Below, piece after piece: positions 44,181-53,555 of a DNA stretch of 64,000 bases (positions are counted from its first letter, which is position 1; every line of letters starts with the position of its first letter). The stretch comes from Nitrosopumilus ureiphilus (lineage in GTDB: Archaea; Thermoproteota; Nitrososphaeria; Nitrososphaerales; Nitrosopumilaceae): the NCBI RefSeq assembly GCF_013407185.1, contig NZ_CP026995.1:2024954-2088953 (forward strand), written 5' to 3'. The notes under the pieces are model-generated. The model saw only the letters and a program-made list of their open reading frames with translations. It was not told where the DNA came from and made no database searches. Position numbers and translations under genes: made by a program.

Positions 44181-44486
44181 CTATTGTCCTAAGATGATAA
44201 ACATCATAACTATACCGTAGATTGCGATTGATTCGACCATACCTACGAAGATGAACACCTTAGATTGTAAAGCTGGGTTCTCACTAATGACTGCAAGACC
44301 TGCTGCACCTACTTGGCCAAGACCTATTCCTGCTCCACCTGCTGCAATACCAAATGCTAAACCAGCACCAAGGAGTTTCATAGAGTCGCCACTGGATGCA
44401 CCATCTTCTTGAGCAAATGCAACTCCAGTTGATCCTAGAATTGAAATTGCTGATGCTGCCAAAAGTAACATGACGATAGTTTTCAT
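44181..44486 (-). CDS. atpK: A-type ATP synthase c/K subunit (proteolipid), main copy
   Basis: The 101-aa product is identical to that of 813-1118. It lies on the minus strand downstream of atpD and the 43-aa frame, consistent with the ATP synthase locus, but 52 bases separate it from the small frame and a TTTAAATA box about 30 bases upstream of its ATG suggests its own promoter. The mature protein is a two-helix hairpin; Gln in GLGQVG and Glu-Ser in MVESIAIY are candidate ion-site residues. Own promotion would fit the high copy number of c subunits in the ring. Confidence 0.96.
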   Translation of the reverse strand: MKTIVMLLLAASAISILGSTGVAFAQEDGASSGDSMKLLGAGLAFGIAAGGAGIGLGQVGAAGLAVISENPALQSKVFIFVGMVESIAIYGIVMMFIILGQ

Positions 44487-44538
44487 TTATGTTGTGGCTC
44501 CTTTAGGTCCATATTTAAATCATGATGGGATATTTGAC

Positions 44539-44670
44539 TCAAATTCGATCTAGTGTTTTCTTTTTGAAAGAGTTCAGGTCGTCTTTGATAGATGTTACAA
44601 ATTTATCATAATCTGCATCTAATTCCTTTTTCGAATTTTCAAGTAATTTTTTTATTTCTTCTTTTGTCAT
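44539..44670 (-). CDS. 43-aa microprotein coupled to atpD
   Basis: ATG 44668-44670 overlaps the TAA of atpD by one base (TAATG), a classic coupling arrangement. The frame ends at TGA 44539-44541. The peptide is charged and helical (MTKEEIKKLLENSKKELDAD, YDKFVTSIKDDLN) and ends KKKTLDRI. It could be a short coiled-coil subunit or assembly factor of the ATP synthase, by analogy with the stalk subunits G/H, but it is much shorter than those. Confidence 0.65.
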   Translation of the reverse strand: MTKEEIKKLLENSKKELDADYDKFVTSIKDDLNSFKKKTLDRI

Positions 44671-45302
44671 TATTTTCTACTTTCCATCTTTGCCTTGACT
44701 TTTTTTAACTTTGCGAATTCTTCTCTTTCTCTTTCCTCAAGAGTAGAGAGAATAAATCTAATTTTTTGTTGATATTGTGGAATAATTACATTTTCAAGCG
44801 CATTTAGCAATTTTTGTGTCTTTTCTAATGCTTTTGCAAGACTAAAGATAGAATTCTCATATTCTGCAGCTTTGCAAATTTTTGGTAATAGTTCTTTGAT
44901 TTGTTTGGCTGCCCTATCAATAGATGAGTTTGTATCTGCAAATCCATAAGGCATTGATTTTGTATCTTTTTCTGTAACTGATAATGCTGGAATTTTTACA
45001 TCTACAACTCTACGTACGTGAACTTCAACTTCCATTACCGGTGGCGTAGATTCTGCAACAGAGTCAACAGTGTTAGTACCCAAGGCCAAGTATGCTTCAT
45101 TAACTGATTTGTAGATATCTTGTAATGGTTCCCAAATTCCCCCTCTTGCTTTAGATGCTTCTTGAATCATCTCTTCAATATTTTTTAAAAGGACTTTACG
45201 TTTATCATCTAAAATTTGCTGAACCATTACGGCAACTTGTGTAGATTTTTTATATTTTAAAAGCTCAATTTTTGTTGCTGCAACGTTTTGTCCAAATGAC
45301 AT
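44670..45302 (-). CDS. atpD: A-type ATP synthase subunit D
   Basis: The 210-aa coiled-coil subunit has the family start (ATKIELLKYKKSTQVAVMVQ, ILDDKRKVLLKNIEEMI) and end (YQQKIRFILSTLEEREREEF AKLKKVK). It forms the central rotor stalk with F. It lies 4 bases from atpB. No gene for subunit F could be recognised in the window. Confidence 0.95.
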   Translation of the reverse strand: MSFGQNVAATKIELLKYKKSTQVAVMVQQILDDKRKVLLKNIEEMIQEASKARGGIWEPLQDIYKSVNEAYLALGTNTVDSVAESTPPVMEVEVHVRRVVDVKIPALSVTEKDTKSMPYGFADTNSSIDRAAKQIKELLPKICKAAEYENSIFSLAKALEKTQKLLNALENVIIPQYQQKIRFILSTLEEREREEFAKLKKVKAKMESRK

Positions 45303-45306
45303 TTAG

Positions 45307-46692
45307 TTACTCTTCCTTGTAATATTGATCAACGAATTTATCTTTGATTTTAGTAATCTCATTCTTTGGTAATTTTGATACAATCTTCCATAGAAGACCA
45401 AGTGTTTCTTCAATGGTTCTATTCTCATCAGTTGCCTGTGTAAGAAATTCTTTTTCAAATGTATCACCAACATCCATGTATTTGAGGTCAATTTCAGTTA
45501 GTCCTGCTTTACCTACAATACCTGCCAATGCTCTTACTTCTTGTGATCTGGAATATGCATCATAAACTTGATTAGCAACTTCACTATGATCATCTCTAGT
45601 ACTTCCTTCACCAATTCCGTCTTTCATCAATCTACTAAGACTCATCAAAATATTGATTGGAGGGTAAATTCCTTGTCTAAACAAATCTCTTCCAACTACT
45701 ATTTGTCCCTCAGTAATGTAACCAGTAAGGTCAGGTATTGGGTGAGTAATATCATCAGATGGCATTGATAGAATTGGAACTTGTGTAACACTTCCTTTTC
45801 TTCCATTAAGTTTGCCTGCTCTTTCATAAATTGTTGAAAGGTCAGTGTAAAGATAACCAGGGTATCCTTTTCTTCCAGGAACCTCTTCTCTTGCTGCACT
45901 AATTTCTCTTAATGCCTCTGCATAGTTTGTCATGTCAGTCATTACAACTAGAACATGCATTCCTAAATCAAATGCCAAATATTCAGCCACAGTTAATGCT
46001 ACACGAGGAGTGATAATTCTTTCAATTGCAGGATCATCTGCTGTATTTAGAAATAGAACACTTCTCTTTAATGCACCAGATTCTTCAAGACTTCGTCTAA
46101 AATATTCTGCTTCGCTATATTGCACACCAATTGCTGCAAATACTACGGCAAAGTCATCTTGGGTTCCAACAACACTTGCTTGTCTTGCAATTTGTGCTGC
46201 CAAAAGATTATGAGACATGCCAGAACCTGAAAAAATTGGAAGTTTTTGTCCTCTAACTAGAGTCATCAATCCATCAATTACAGATACACCAGTTTGAATG
46301 AAATCCTTTGGATATTCACGTTGTTCTGGATTCATTGGTTCACCATTAATGTCAATAAATTTATCAGCAATTGGATCTGGTAGTCCATCTTTTGGTCTTC
46401 CTAATCCATCAAATACTCTACCAAGCACCTCTTTTGATACTGGCATTTCCATAACTTTACCTACAAATTTTGCTTTAGTTCCAGAAATTGATAATCCAGT
46501 TGTTCCCTCAAAGACTTGGACAATTGCTTTACCGTTTCCTACTTCGAGAACTTTACCTAGTCTTCTTTCACCTTCGGTAGTTTCAATTTCAACTAGTTCA
46601 TCAAATGCTGCATTTTCAACATCATCTACTACAACTAGAGGACCTTTGATTTCTGCAATCTTACTATATTGAACTCCTCCTTCTGTTGTCAA
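45307..46692 (-). CDS. atpB: A-type ATP synthase subunit B
   Basis: The 461-aa non-catalytic subunit has the V/A-type B features: [20 protein letters not shown], a degenerate P-loop region [17 protein letters not shown] with no Lys-Thr/Ser, and [20 protein letters not shown]. It alternates with A in the headpiece and binds nucleotide without hydrolysing it. It overlaps atpA by 4 bases. Confidence 0.97.
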   Translation of the reverse strand: MTTEGGVQYSKIAEIKGPLVVVDDVENAAFDELVEIETTEGERRLGKVLEVGNGKAIVQVFEGTTGLSISGTKAKFVGKVMEMPVSKEVLGRVFDGLGRPKDGLPDPIADKFIDINGEPMNPEQREYPKDFIQTGVSVIDGLMTLVRGQKLPIFSGSGMSHNLLAAQIARQASVVGTQDDFAVVFAAIGVQYSEAEYFRRSLEESGALKRSVLFLNTADDPAIERIITPRVALTVAEYLAFDLGMHVLVVMTDMTNYAEALREISAAREEVPGRKGYPGYLYTDLSTIYERAGKLNGRKGSVTQVPILSMPSDDITHPIPDLTGYITEGQIVVGRDLFRQGIYPPINILMSLSRLMKDGIGEGSTRDDHSEVANQVYDAYSRSQEVRALAGIVGKAGLTEIDLKYMDVGDTFEKEFLTQATDENRTIEETLGLLWKIVSKLPKNEITKIKDKFVDQYYKEE

Positions 46693-48467
46693 TTTGATAC
46701 CTTTACTCCTGTAATTGATTTGAATTGTTCTTGCATGTCTTTCTCTAATTGATTAAGTTTTGGCATCTCGTCATCTTTAACATCCATTCGTGCTTTGAGT
46801 AAACTGCTTACTATAGATAATCCACGTATGTCAGCTAATGCTGCACCTTCTTTGAGTGCTTGTTGGCCCCTCTTGTAAAAGTCAACTAGTAATTTCAATA
46901 ATTGATATTGTTTTTCTGGACTACAATAAGTGTCGACATCATCAAATGAGTTTTGTTGTAAGAGACCAATCTTTACCATTCTTGCAACTTCAAGAATTAG
47001 TTTTTCTTCATCAGGTAATGCTTCAGGACCTAAGAGTCTAACAATTTCTTTTAGTGTATCTTCTCTTTGTAAAATTCCATATGCTTCACTTCTAAGACTT
47101 AGCCAATCTTCATTGATGTTTTCACCCCACCACTTTGCAATATCTGCAAGATAACCAGAATAGCTGTTCATCCAGTTAATTGATGGATAATGTCTAGAGT
47201 ATGCAAGTTTTGCATCCAAAGCCCAAAAAGTTTTGATAAATCTCATTGTGTGAGTTGTAACTGGTTCTGTAAAGTCACCACCAGATGGAGATACAGCGCC
47301 AATCAAAGTAACTGAACCATCACGGTCTGGACTTCCAGAAGCTCTAACACGACCTGCTCTTTCATAAAATTCTGCTAATCTTGATGCAAGATATGAAGGA
47401 TAACCTTCTTCTGCTGGCATCTCTTCTAATCTACCACTCATTTCTCTGAGTGATTCAGCCCATCTACTTGTTGAATCTGCTACAAGTACAACGTCTTTAC
47501 CCATATCTCTGTAATATTCTGCAATTGTTACGCCAGTGTAGATACTTGCCTCTCTTGCTGCTACTGGCATGTTACTTGTATTTGCAACAAGAACAGTTCT
47601 GTCCATAAGTGGTTTTCCACTACGTGGATCTTTGAGGTGTGGGAATTCTACTAACACTTCAGTCATTTCATTTCCTCTTTCACCACAACCAATGTAGACT
47701 ACAACTTGAGAATCAGCCCATTTTGCAATTTGGTGTAATGTGACAGTCTTTCCTGTTCCAAATGCACCTGGAATTGAACCAGTTCCTCCTTTTGCAATTG
47801 GGAAGAATGTATCAATAACACGTTGTCCAGTAAGTAATGGAACTGTAGGATCGTATCTCTTTTGATATGGACGTGGTTTTCTTACAGGCCATCTGTGATA
47901 CATCTTGATTGGAACATTTTGACCATCTTTCTCAGCAGAAGCTAATTCAGTTTCTAAATCATAATCTCCTTCTGATACTAAGTTTGAGATAACACCACCT
48001 GGATGATCTGGTGGAACCATAATAGAGTGTTCAATAAGATCAGTTTCTTGAACAGTACCAATAATAAATCCTGGATGAATTACATCGCCATTAGAAACAG
48101 TTGGAACAAAGTGATATTTTTTTGTCATGTCAACTGCGGTAGTTGTAATACCTCTGCCAATGAATGAACCAGAAGCTTTTGATAATTCTCTTAGCGGTCT
48201 TTGAATTCCATCATAAAGTTGTCCAATAATTCCAGGACCTAATAATACACTGAGTGGGTTTCCAGTACCAATAACAGGCTCACCTGGTTTTAATCCACTT
48301 GTTGACTCATAAACTTGAATAAATGCTACATCTCCGGTTAAACGAATTACTTCACCTACTAATTTTGAATTACCAACAGTTACAGTCTCATACATTTTTG
48401 CATCCGACATACCGTCTGCTCTGACAGCTGGGCCACTTACCCAAACAATTCTACCTTGAGCTGCCAT
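46689..48467 (-). CDS. atpA: A-type ATP synthase catalytic subunit A
   Basis: The 592-aa subunit has Walker [12 protein letters not shown], the non-homologous insert of A subunits (around [18 protein letters not shown]), [32 protein letters not shown] with the arginine-finger environment, and [13 protein letters not shown]. It makes or hydrolyses ATP. It follows atpE directly (1 base). Confidence 0.98.
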   Translation of the reverse strand: MAAQGRIVWVSGPAVRADGMSDAKMYETVTVGNSKLVGEVIRLTGDVAFIQVYESTSGLKPGEPVIGTGNPLSVLLGPGIIGQLYDGIQRPLRELSKASGSFIGRGITTTAVDMTKKYHFVPTVSNGDVIHPGFIIGTVQETDLIEHSIMVPPDHPGGVISNLVSEGDYDLETELASAEKDGQNVPIKMYHRWPVRKPRPYQKRYDPTVPLLTGQRVIDTFFPIAKGGTGSIPGAFGTGKTVTLHQIAKWADSQVVVYIGCGERGNEMTEVLVEFPHLKDPRSGKPLMDRTVLVANTSNMPVAAREASIYTGVTIAEYYRDMGKDVVLVADSTSRWAESLREMSGRLEEMPAEEGYPSYLASRLAEFYERAGRVRASGSPDRDGSVTLIGAVSPSGGDFTEPVTTHTMRFIKTFWALDAKLAYSRHYPSINWMNSYSGYLADIAKWWGENINEDWLSLRSEAYGILQREDTLKEIVRLLGPEALPDEEKLILEVARMVKIGLLQQNSFDDVDTYCSPEKQYQLLKLLVDFYKRGQQALKEGAALADIRGLSIVSSLLKARMDVKDDEMPKLNQLEKDMQEQFKSITGVKVSN

Positions 48468-49085
48468 CTAATTTCCTACTCCGAATTTTGATGCAATGTC
48501 CTTCCTTATTAAAGGCTTCAGGCGTTCAATTCTGGCATCAATTGTATTATCAAATGTCATTGCACCATCTTTTGATTTTACTATAATTCCACCAAGACAA
48601 TCAATTGTGTCAGGGGATAATTCAGCTCCTGAGAATTGAGATAATGCAGATTGTACTACATCTCTATCTTTAGCATTTGTAAAAACCGTAATTTCAGAAG
48701 TATCTAAGATTTGAGTAGATTCATCTAACAAGGTCTTAATCAAATTTGAATAGTCACCACTTTTATCAGCATTTGCAATTTGATCGAGTGCTTTTGTAAA
48801 GACCCTATTAACTGCCTCTTCTAAGATCATAAGTTGTTTATTTCTGGCCTCAATGTCTGAGCTTCCAATTATCTGTTTTTCGATCTTATCTGCCTCTTTT
48901 TTGCCGTCTGAAATAATTTTATCGTATTCACTTTCTAATTTTGGGATAGAATCTTCTAGTTTTTGTTGAGATTCACCAAGTGCTAATTTAATGTTGGAAA
49001 GAATATCTTTTTCAGTATTATTTAGAATTTTGTCAATCGTAGTTTCTAATGCCGAATTAGATGTCAATGGGTGCCGTTGACCCAT
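48468..49085 (-). CDS. atpE: A-type ATP synthase subunit E
   Basis: I choose ATG 49085 (MGQRHPLTSNSALETTIDKI) over the frame at 49115. The 205-aa stator-stalk protein has a long helix (NTEKDILSNIKLALGESQQKLEDSIPK) and a mixed C-terminal domain with TIDCLGGIIVKSKDGAMTFD and NTIDARIERLKPLIR, as expected for E. It is divergent from atpI (72 bases between these starts) and leads the E-A-B-D unit. Confidence 0.93.
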   Translation of the reverse strand: MGQRHPLTSNSALETTIDKILNNTEKDILSNIKLALGESQQKLEDSIPKLESEYDKIISDGKKEADKIEKQIIGSSDIEARNKQLMILEEAVNRVFTKALDQIANADKSGDYSNLIKTLLDESTQILDTSEITVFTNAKDRDVVQSALSQFSGAELSPDTIDCLGGIIVKSKDGAMTFDNTIDARIERLKPLIRKDIASKFGVGN

Positions 49086-49157
49086 AATGGATTTTAATGT
49101 TTGGGAGGGAAGCAATCAGAAAGATATTAAACTCAATGAAAATACCCAAAATTTGTC

Positions 49158-51257
49158 TTGGGAACAGCCGATCTAAAACTAGGAACAGTAATTTTGCCAA
49201 GAAGTGAATCTCCTAAAGCGATTTCAAGATTAACGGAGTTTGAGTGGTATCACAAAATTGATTCTGCTAGTGATTTGGTAACTCCTGAAATTGATGATCT
49301 CCTACTAAAGGCTCAACAAACTTACCAATCAATTGACGATGTTATCAAAGGAATGGGAATTCCTCTAACTGTAGGAATTATGGAGATATTGTTCAAGGGT
49401 ACTGTTATCAAGAAAAAAGACTATGAGATTAATGAAATTGAAGAGATGGTAGAGGAATTGAGCAAAGAGGCACCATCCATAATTGATGAACCAGCAAAGT
49501 TGTTAGAAGATGCTGCAAACACTAGACTTTCAATTGAAGAGTACAAGTCACTCAAAGATACCTTAGAAGTAATCAGAAAGATGAAGATGGATCTTTCAGG
49601 ATTTGGTTTAATGAAATACTTTTTCACAAATTTGTTTGTCATAAATTCTGCTGATTTTGATGAGATTAGTCGCTCACTTGAGGGAATTACAATTTACAAG
49701 TATGACTTGGAAAGCAAAGAAAAATCTGCCATTTTAGTAATTTCAGATACTGCAGATTCTGAGAAAGTCCTAAAGGTATTAAGAAGTTTCAATTCCAATA
49801 CTTTTAAAATTCCAGAGGGTTTTCCTCAGATCCCTAGTGAGGCATACGAACTTGCAGAATCAAAGATTAAGGAATTAACGGCAAAACAAGCATCAATCAA
49901 AAAACAATTAGCCGGATTAACAAAGAAAGTACGACGCGACATTCTATCCCTTCATGAAAAAGCACTAGTTGCAAAAGATGTACTTGAGACTTTGAGAAAA
50001 CCAGGTGGAACAAAACACTTTGCAGTAATTCAAGGCTTTATTCCAAAGAGAATGGAAGCAAAATTCACAGAGTCAACAAAACAGTGGATGTCAGTTGTAG
50101 AAGATATTTCCGATCCTAAACTAAGAGAAGAAATTCCCACACTATTTGATAATAAAAAATTCGTTAAAACTTTTGAAGTAATTACAAAAAGTCAGGGCAT
50201 TCCAAAGGCTGGAGAGCCAGATCCAACACCAATGATTGCTCTAATGTGGCCAATTTTCTATGGACTGATGTTTGCAGATATGGGTCACGGATTGCTACTT
50301 ATGGCACTTGGTTTATTATTCAAGTTCAAGGGACAAGGAGAACTTTCTAGATGGGGAATGCTTATTGCAATTTCTGGTGCTTCAGCTGCCATAGCGGGTG
50401 TTGGTGCAGGAGAGGCGTTTGGATATCACCTTGATCATATGGGTCCATTTGAAGGATTATTAGAAGGAGGAGGGGCATTACATTCTGTTAGTTGGATAGT
50501 GGGTATTCTCAGTGTTGCTGAATTAACATTTGAACAAGTAATCAATATTCTCAAAGTTTCATTATTCATCGGAATTGTCCATTTAGTTTGGGCAATGACA
50601 TTACGTGTTATCAGATTAATGAAAGAAGGACACAAACTAGTAGTGTTTACTGAAGCAATTCCAAACATAACACTCTATGGAGGAATTGTAGTTGTTATGA
50701 TGTGTGCGATTGGTTCACAGTACGATGTAATGAACATGTACTCCAAAGTACACACAGAAGCAGTTCCTTGGGTAACAATGTTCCTTGGTGATTGGGCAGA
50801 AGTTTGGATTATTACAAGAATTGCAGTAGTCATTGTAATTGCATCAATGGTCATCATGATGGTTGGAGGCGTAATGCATGCAAAGAAGCATCCAGAAGAT
50901 GGAGCAGATCCTGCAAGTGTCATCATGGAAGTACTCTTAGGAAAAACAGTTGAGAGTTTAGCTCATACAATTAGTTATGCTCGACTTGGAATTATGTTAT
51001 TGGTACATGCGGCTTTGTTGTTGACAGTAAATAATGCATTTTCATCTTTGGGTGGTGCTGCGTCAGGTGGAGCAATGGCAATGATCATTGGAGGTAACTT
51101 GGGAATTATGATGATTGAAGGATTGATTGTGTATATCCAGTCTCTCAGATTGCACTTGTATGAATTCTTTACAAAATGGTATGTTGGCGGTTCACAACCA
51201 TTTAGACAGATTAGACCAGAGTTGATTTACAATCAATTTATCTGGAAAAGAAAATAA
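49158..51257 (+). CDS. atpI: A-type ATP synthase subunit I (membrane stator, a-like)
   Basis: The 699-aa protein has a soluble half (residues 1-340: AVIQGFIPKRMEAKFTEST) and a membrane half with about eight helices (PTPMIALMWPIFYGLMFADM, GHGLLLMALGLLFKFK) carrying the Arg-containing ion-channel helix (VESLAHTISYARLGIMLLVH) and LRLHLYEFFTKWYVG at the end. It is on the plus strand, divergent from the E-A-B-D genes, and starts at TTG 49158. An AT-rich GATATTAAAC about 30 bases upstream is a possible shared promoter. Confidence 0.95.
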   Translation: MGTADLKLGTVILPRSESPKAISRLTEFEWYHKIDSASDLVTPEIDDLLLKAQQTYQSIDDVIKGMGIPLTVGIMEILFKGTVIKKKDYEINEIEEMVEELSKEAPSIIDEPAKLLEDAANTRLSIEEYKSLKDTLEVIRKMKMDLSGFGLMKYFFTNLFVINSADFDEISRSLEGITIYKYDLESKEKSAILVISDTADSEKVLKVLRSFNSNTFKIPEGFPQIPSEAYELAESKIKELTAKQASIKKQLAGLTKKVRRDILSLHEKALVAKDVLETLRKPGGTKHFAVIQGFIPKRMEAKFTESTKQWMSVVEDISDPKLREEIPTLFDNKKFVKTFEVITKSQGIPKAGEPDPTPMIALMWPIFYGLMFADMGHGLLLMALGLLFKFKGQGELSRWGMLIAISGASAAIAGVGAGEAFGYHLDHMGPFEGLLEGGGALHSVSWIVGILSVAELTFEQVINILKVSLFIGIVHLVWAMTLRVIRLMKEGHKLVVFTEAIPNITLYGGIVVVMMCAIGSQYDVMNMYSKVHTEAVPWVTMFLGDWAEVWIITRIAVVIVIASMVIMMVGGVMHAKKHPEDGADPASVIMEVLLGKTVESLAHTISYARLGIMLLVHAALLLTVNNAFSSLGGAASGGAMAMIIGGNLGIMMIEGLIVYIQSLRLHLYEFFTKWYVGGSQPFRQIRPELIYNQFIWKRK

Positions 51258-51297
51258 GATATTTAACAAAAATTCTAATTTCAATTTAATGTTTTGA

Positions 51298-52029
51298 CTA
51301 TTCTAAAATTTGCTCCAATATTGTAATTTGTATATTTGCAATATTGTTTGCATGAATTTGGGTTACATACGTTCTACATACATTTTCAGGAATGTCTTTG
51401 TTAGTACCTATTTGGATTGACTCTATTGCAGATTTTACTAGAACTTTTGCCTTGTCAATTTTTTTATCTCCAGCACATACATTAAATTTTACATCAAACT
51501 TTCCCTCGCCAATCTTTGTCGTAGATAGTATCTTTACACTTGGTTCATAAGATAATTTTGGCTTTGTCTCTTTAATTTTCTGTTCAAATTCAAGGAACTT
51601 TTCATTTAACTTTTCTATTCTGTCATCACCTTGATAATTCCATACTGGATCTTGGTAAAGTTTGATACATGTATTGATGTAATTGACATGCTGGAATTTT
51701 GAGAGAAATTGAGGTTTTCCAATATTTTTGTATGATTGGTATAATATTGAACATTGATTAATTCGAGGTTTTGTTACACTTACATCATTTGTTGTAATTG
51801 TAGGATCAAGAATTTTGTTTTTTTCTTGTTCATCTAAAAATATGATTTTGTTGTTAATTAAATATCGAAGAGACTCTAGATATTCTTGTTCGGAAATTTT
51901 GTTTTGACCGTACCATAAAGCAGTGTTTTTTATCCAATCTGGAATTAGTGATTCAGCATATATGAAAGACACACCTAACGTTAAGAGAAACAATAAAGGG
52001 ATTGCAAAAAATAATTTATTCATCGCCAT
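51298..52029 (-). CDS. Exported protein with one WW-type repeat
   Basis: The 243-aa protein has a signal peptide (FFAIPLLFLLTLGVSFIYAE) followed directly by one repeat of the WIKNNAxWW kind (IPDWIKNTALWYGQNKISEQ, EYLESLRYLINNKIIFL), here with WY in place of WW, and then a mixed domain (KVLVKSAIESIQIGTNKDIP) that resembles part of the 53556 protein (VFDVCA.../FNVCAGDK). It has no transmembrane end. It is a likely secreted binding protein of unknown function, convergent with atpI. Confidence 0.7.
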   Translation of the reverse strand: MAMNKLFFAIPLLFLLTLGVSFIYAESLIPDWIKNTALWYGQNKISEQEYLESLRYLINNKIIFLDEQEKNKILDPTITTNDVSVTKPRINQCSILYQSYKNIGKPQFLSKFQHVNYINTCIKLYQDPVWNYQGDDRIEKLNEKFLEFEQKIKETKPKLSYEPSVKILSTTKIGEGKFDVKFNVCAGDKKIDKAKVLVKSAIESIQIGTNKDIPENVCRTYVTQIHANNIANIQITILEQILE

Positions 52030-52072
52030 GGTAAAGAATCTTAATTAAATAAACATAATCCAGAAATCAAAG

Positions 52073-53107
52073 TCATTGTCCTACTGCCACAGAATAACTT
52101 ACTGTAAATGGAGTGTCATTCATGGTGTGAAGAGCTATTGCATTTGCAGTAACCTGCCAAGTACCCATTGAACTCTCTAGATTCATTAAGCTTAATGCAT
52201 ACACTGTTTTTCCATCAGGAGACCATGTATCTAGTCCACGTTGTACTTGTCCTGGTTGTAACGGACCATGTAATGCTACTAATTGTACATTTTCAGATGC
52301 CGAGAATCCCAAAGTTCCAAAATATGCTGGAATTCGTGGAGGCAATATCATAACTAATTGATGATTTTCATGTCCTAATCCTGGATCTTGGGTGGAAGTA
52401 ATGGTTTGACTTTTTACAATATCAGAAAGCGTTCTCTCTCTATATGCAACTGAATACGATACTGTGAATGGATCTTCGTTCATTGTATGTACTGCCAATG
52501 CATTTCCAGCAAAATGCCAAGTTCCTGCAGTAGTATTTAGCGGAACAAAAGTCAAAGCATATTTTGTTTTTCCATCAGGCGACCAAATAACTTGTCCTTT
52601 ATCTTCTCCTGACTTTAAAGGTCCATGAAGAGCCACTAACTGAACTTTTTCTGATGATGTAAATGTCAACATTCCACGATATATTTTCTCAGAGGGTGGG
52701 AGAATTATAGCTAATTGATGATTTTCATGTCCTAATCCTGGATCTTGGGTGGAAGTAATGGTTCCAGTCTTTATTGTTCGTGGAGGTAATGATAATTCAT
52801 CATATCTTGATTTTTCAGAAATTGCTTTATCTTTTATTTTCTTTTTTTCAGACTCTTTTTTTTCTATCTTAACTTGTTCTTTCTTTTCTTCTTTAGTTTC
52901 TTCTTTCTTCTTTACTTCTGTTTTTATTTCAGAACATAGTTTGTCTCCACATACAATTCCCTTTGTACCTGATCCGTATTGTGTCGTTGGCACTCCTTGA
53001 CCCTTTAACGCATCAACAGATTGAATTATGTTCAATGGTCCTGCCATTGCACTCAGTAATAATATAGAGACAATGAAAAATGCTGTAAAAATTGTTTTGT
53101 TTGGCAT
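52073..53107 (-). CDS. Exported protein with tandem repeat domain
   Basis: I choose ATG 53107 (MPNKTIFTAFFIVSILLLSA), giving a proper signal peptide; the longest frame begins at 53158. A Lys/Glu-rich segment (KKKEETKEEKKEQVKIEKK) precedes two tandem copies of about 110 residues, each beginning TITSTQDPGLGHENHQL and containing VQLVALHGPL, WSPDGKT.YAL and TMN(E/D).PFTVSYSVA. The copies share an identical 53-base stretch (52354-52406 and 52711-52763). Cys in GIVCGDKLCSE precede the repeats. Function unknown. Confidence 0.72.
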   Translation of the reverse strand: MPNKTIFTAFFIVSILLLSAMAGPLNIIQSVDALKGQGVPTTQYGSGTKGIVCGDKLCSEIKTEVKKKEETKEEKKEQVKIEKKESEKKKIKDKAISEKSRYDELSLPPRTIKTGTITSTQDPGLGHENHQLAIILPPSEKIYRGMLTFTSSEKVQLVALHGPLKSGEDKGQVIWSPDGKTKYALTFVPLNTTAGTWHFAGNALAVHTMNEDPFTVSYSVAYRERTLSDIVKSQTITSTQDPGLGHENHQLVMILPPRIPAYFGTLGFSASENVQLVALHGPLQPGQVQRGLDTWSPDGKTVYALSLMNLESSMGTWQVTANAIALHTMNDTPFTVSYSVAVGQ

Positions 53108-53157
53108 TATTATTTTCCTGTAATTATGATACTTAAGAGATCTCAATGAATTGGTCA

Positions 53158-53295
53158 TTATTTGTTTATACCCTGTAACTCTTGTTGATCAAAAGCTGCA
53201 GTCTTCTTTTTTCTAATACGACTTAGTTTTGACATGTATGGATATAATCTGTATTCCAAAGTAGTTAATACTGGTTCAATAATTTCAAACATCAT
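53158..53295 (-). CDS. 45-aa basic microprotein, coupled to the upstream microprotein gene
   Basis: ATG 53293-53295 overlaps the TGA of the preceding 48-aa gene (ATGA), and the frame ends at TAA 53158-53160. The peptide (MMFEIIEPVLTTLEYRLYPY, then MSKLSRIRKKKTAAF) has a short hydrophobic start and a basic middle. No family is recognised. Coupling to a gene with the shared promoter element makes real expression likely. Confidence 0.5.
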   Translation of the reverse strand: MMFEIIEPVLTTLEYRLYPYMSKLSRIRKKKTAAFDQQELQGINK

Positions 53296-53438
53296 TCATC
53301 ATCTTGAAAAATCCAAGTTAACCCCATCATATCCAATGCAGAAACACTGATTGAAACCGGGTTTTTGGCCTCACGTTCAACCAGGGAAACTGACTTGCTT
53401 GGGGTCTGGTCATATTTGTATTGAATTACAGTTGACAT
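53292..53438 (-). CDS. 48-aa microprotein with MGLTWIF motif
   Basis: ATG 53436-53438 to TGA 53292-53294. The peptide ends SALDMMGLTWIFQDDE, which matches CAMDVMGLSWIFVGDN of the gene at 54953-55123, so they form a small paralogous family, with variable Lys/Glu-rich N-termini (QTPSKSVSLVEREAKNP versus PEPTKILVGTPVKEREK). A GGCATGCCACAA element ends 43 bases upstream of the ATG. The next microprotein overlaps its stop. Function unknown. Confidence 0.65.
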   Translation of the reverse strand: MSTVIQYKYDQTPSKSVSLVEREAKNPVSISVSALDMMGLTWIFQDDE

Positions 53439-53480
53439 GACATACATTATGTTGAGAAGTATATCTTAATACCCGTTGAT

Positions 53481-53492
53481 TTGTGGCATGCC
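53481..53492 (-). promoter_or_regulatory. Conserved promoter element, copy 1 (GGCATGCCACAA)
   Basis: The minus strand reads GGCATGCCACAA, with its last base 43 bases upstream of ATG 53438 and a GGTATTAAGATATAC element between, probably BRE/TATA. GGCATGCC is a perfect 8-bp palindrome. Matching copies occur at 55168-55179 and 55333-55344. Confidence 0.6.
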
Positions 53493-53555
53493 ATTTTTTG
53501 ATTCAAATCAATAATTTTAATCTTAAGAACCAAGCGATAATTGTTGATGATAAAA

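Noticed and set aside
813-44486. The two atpK copies as ends of an inverted duplication or composite element spanning about 43 kb
   Set aside because: Similarity ends exactly at the coding limits, the copies differ by 21 synonymous bases, and most genes between them look like ordinary core genome; no other shared inverted sequence was seen.
45303-45491. Separate gene in another frame of atpB
   Set aside because: It lies wholly within atpB, and its peptide has the biased composition of a frame-shifted copy of a conserved coding region.
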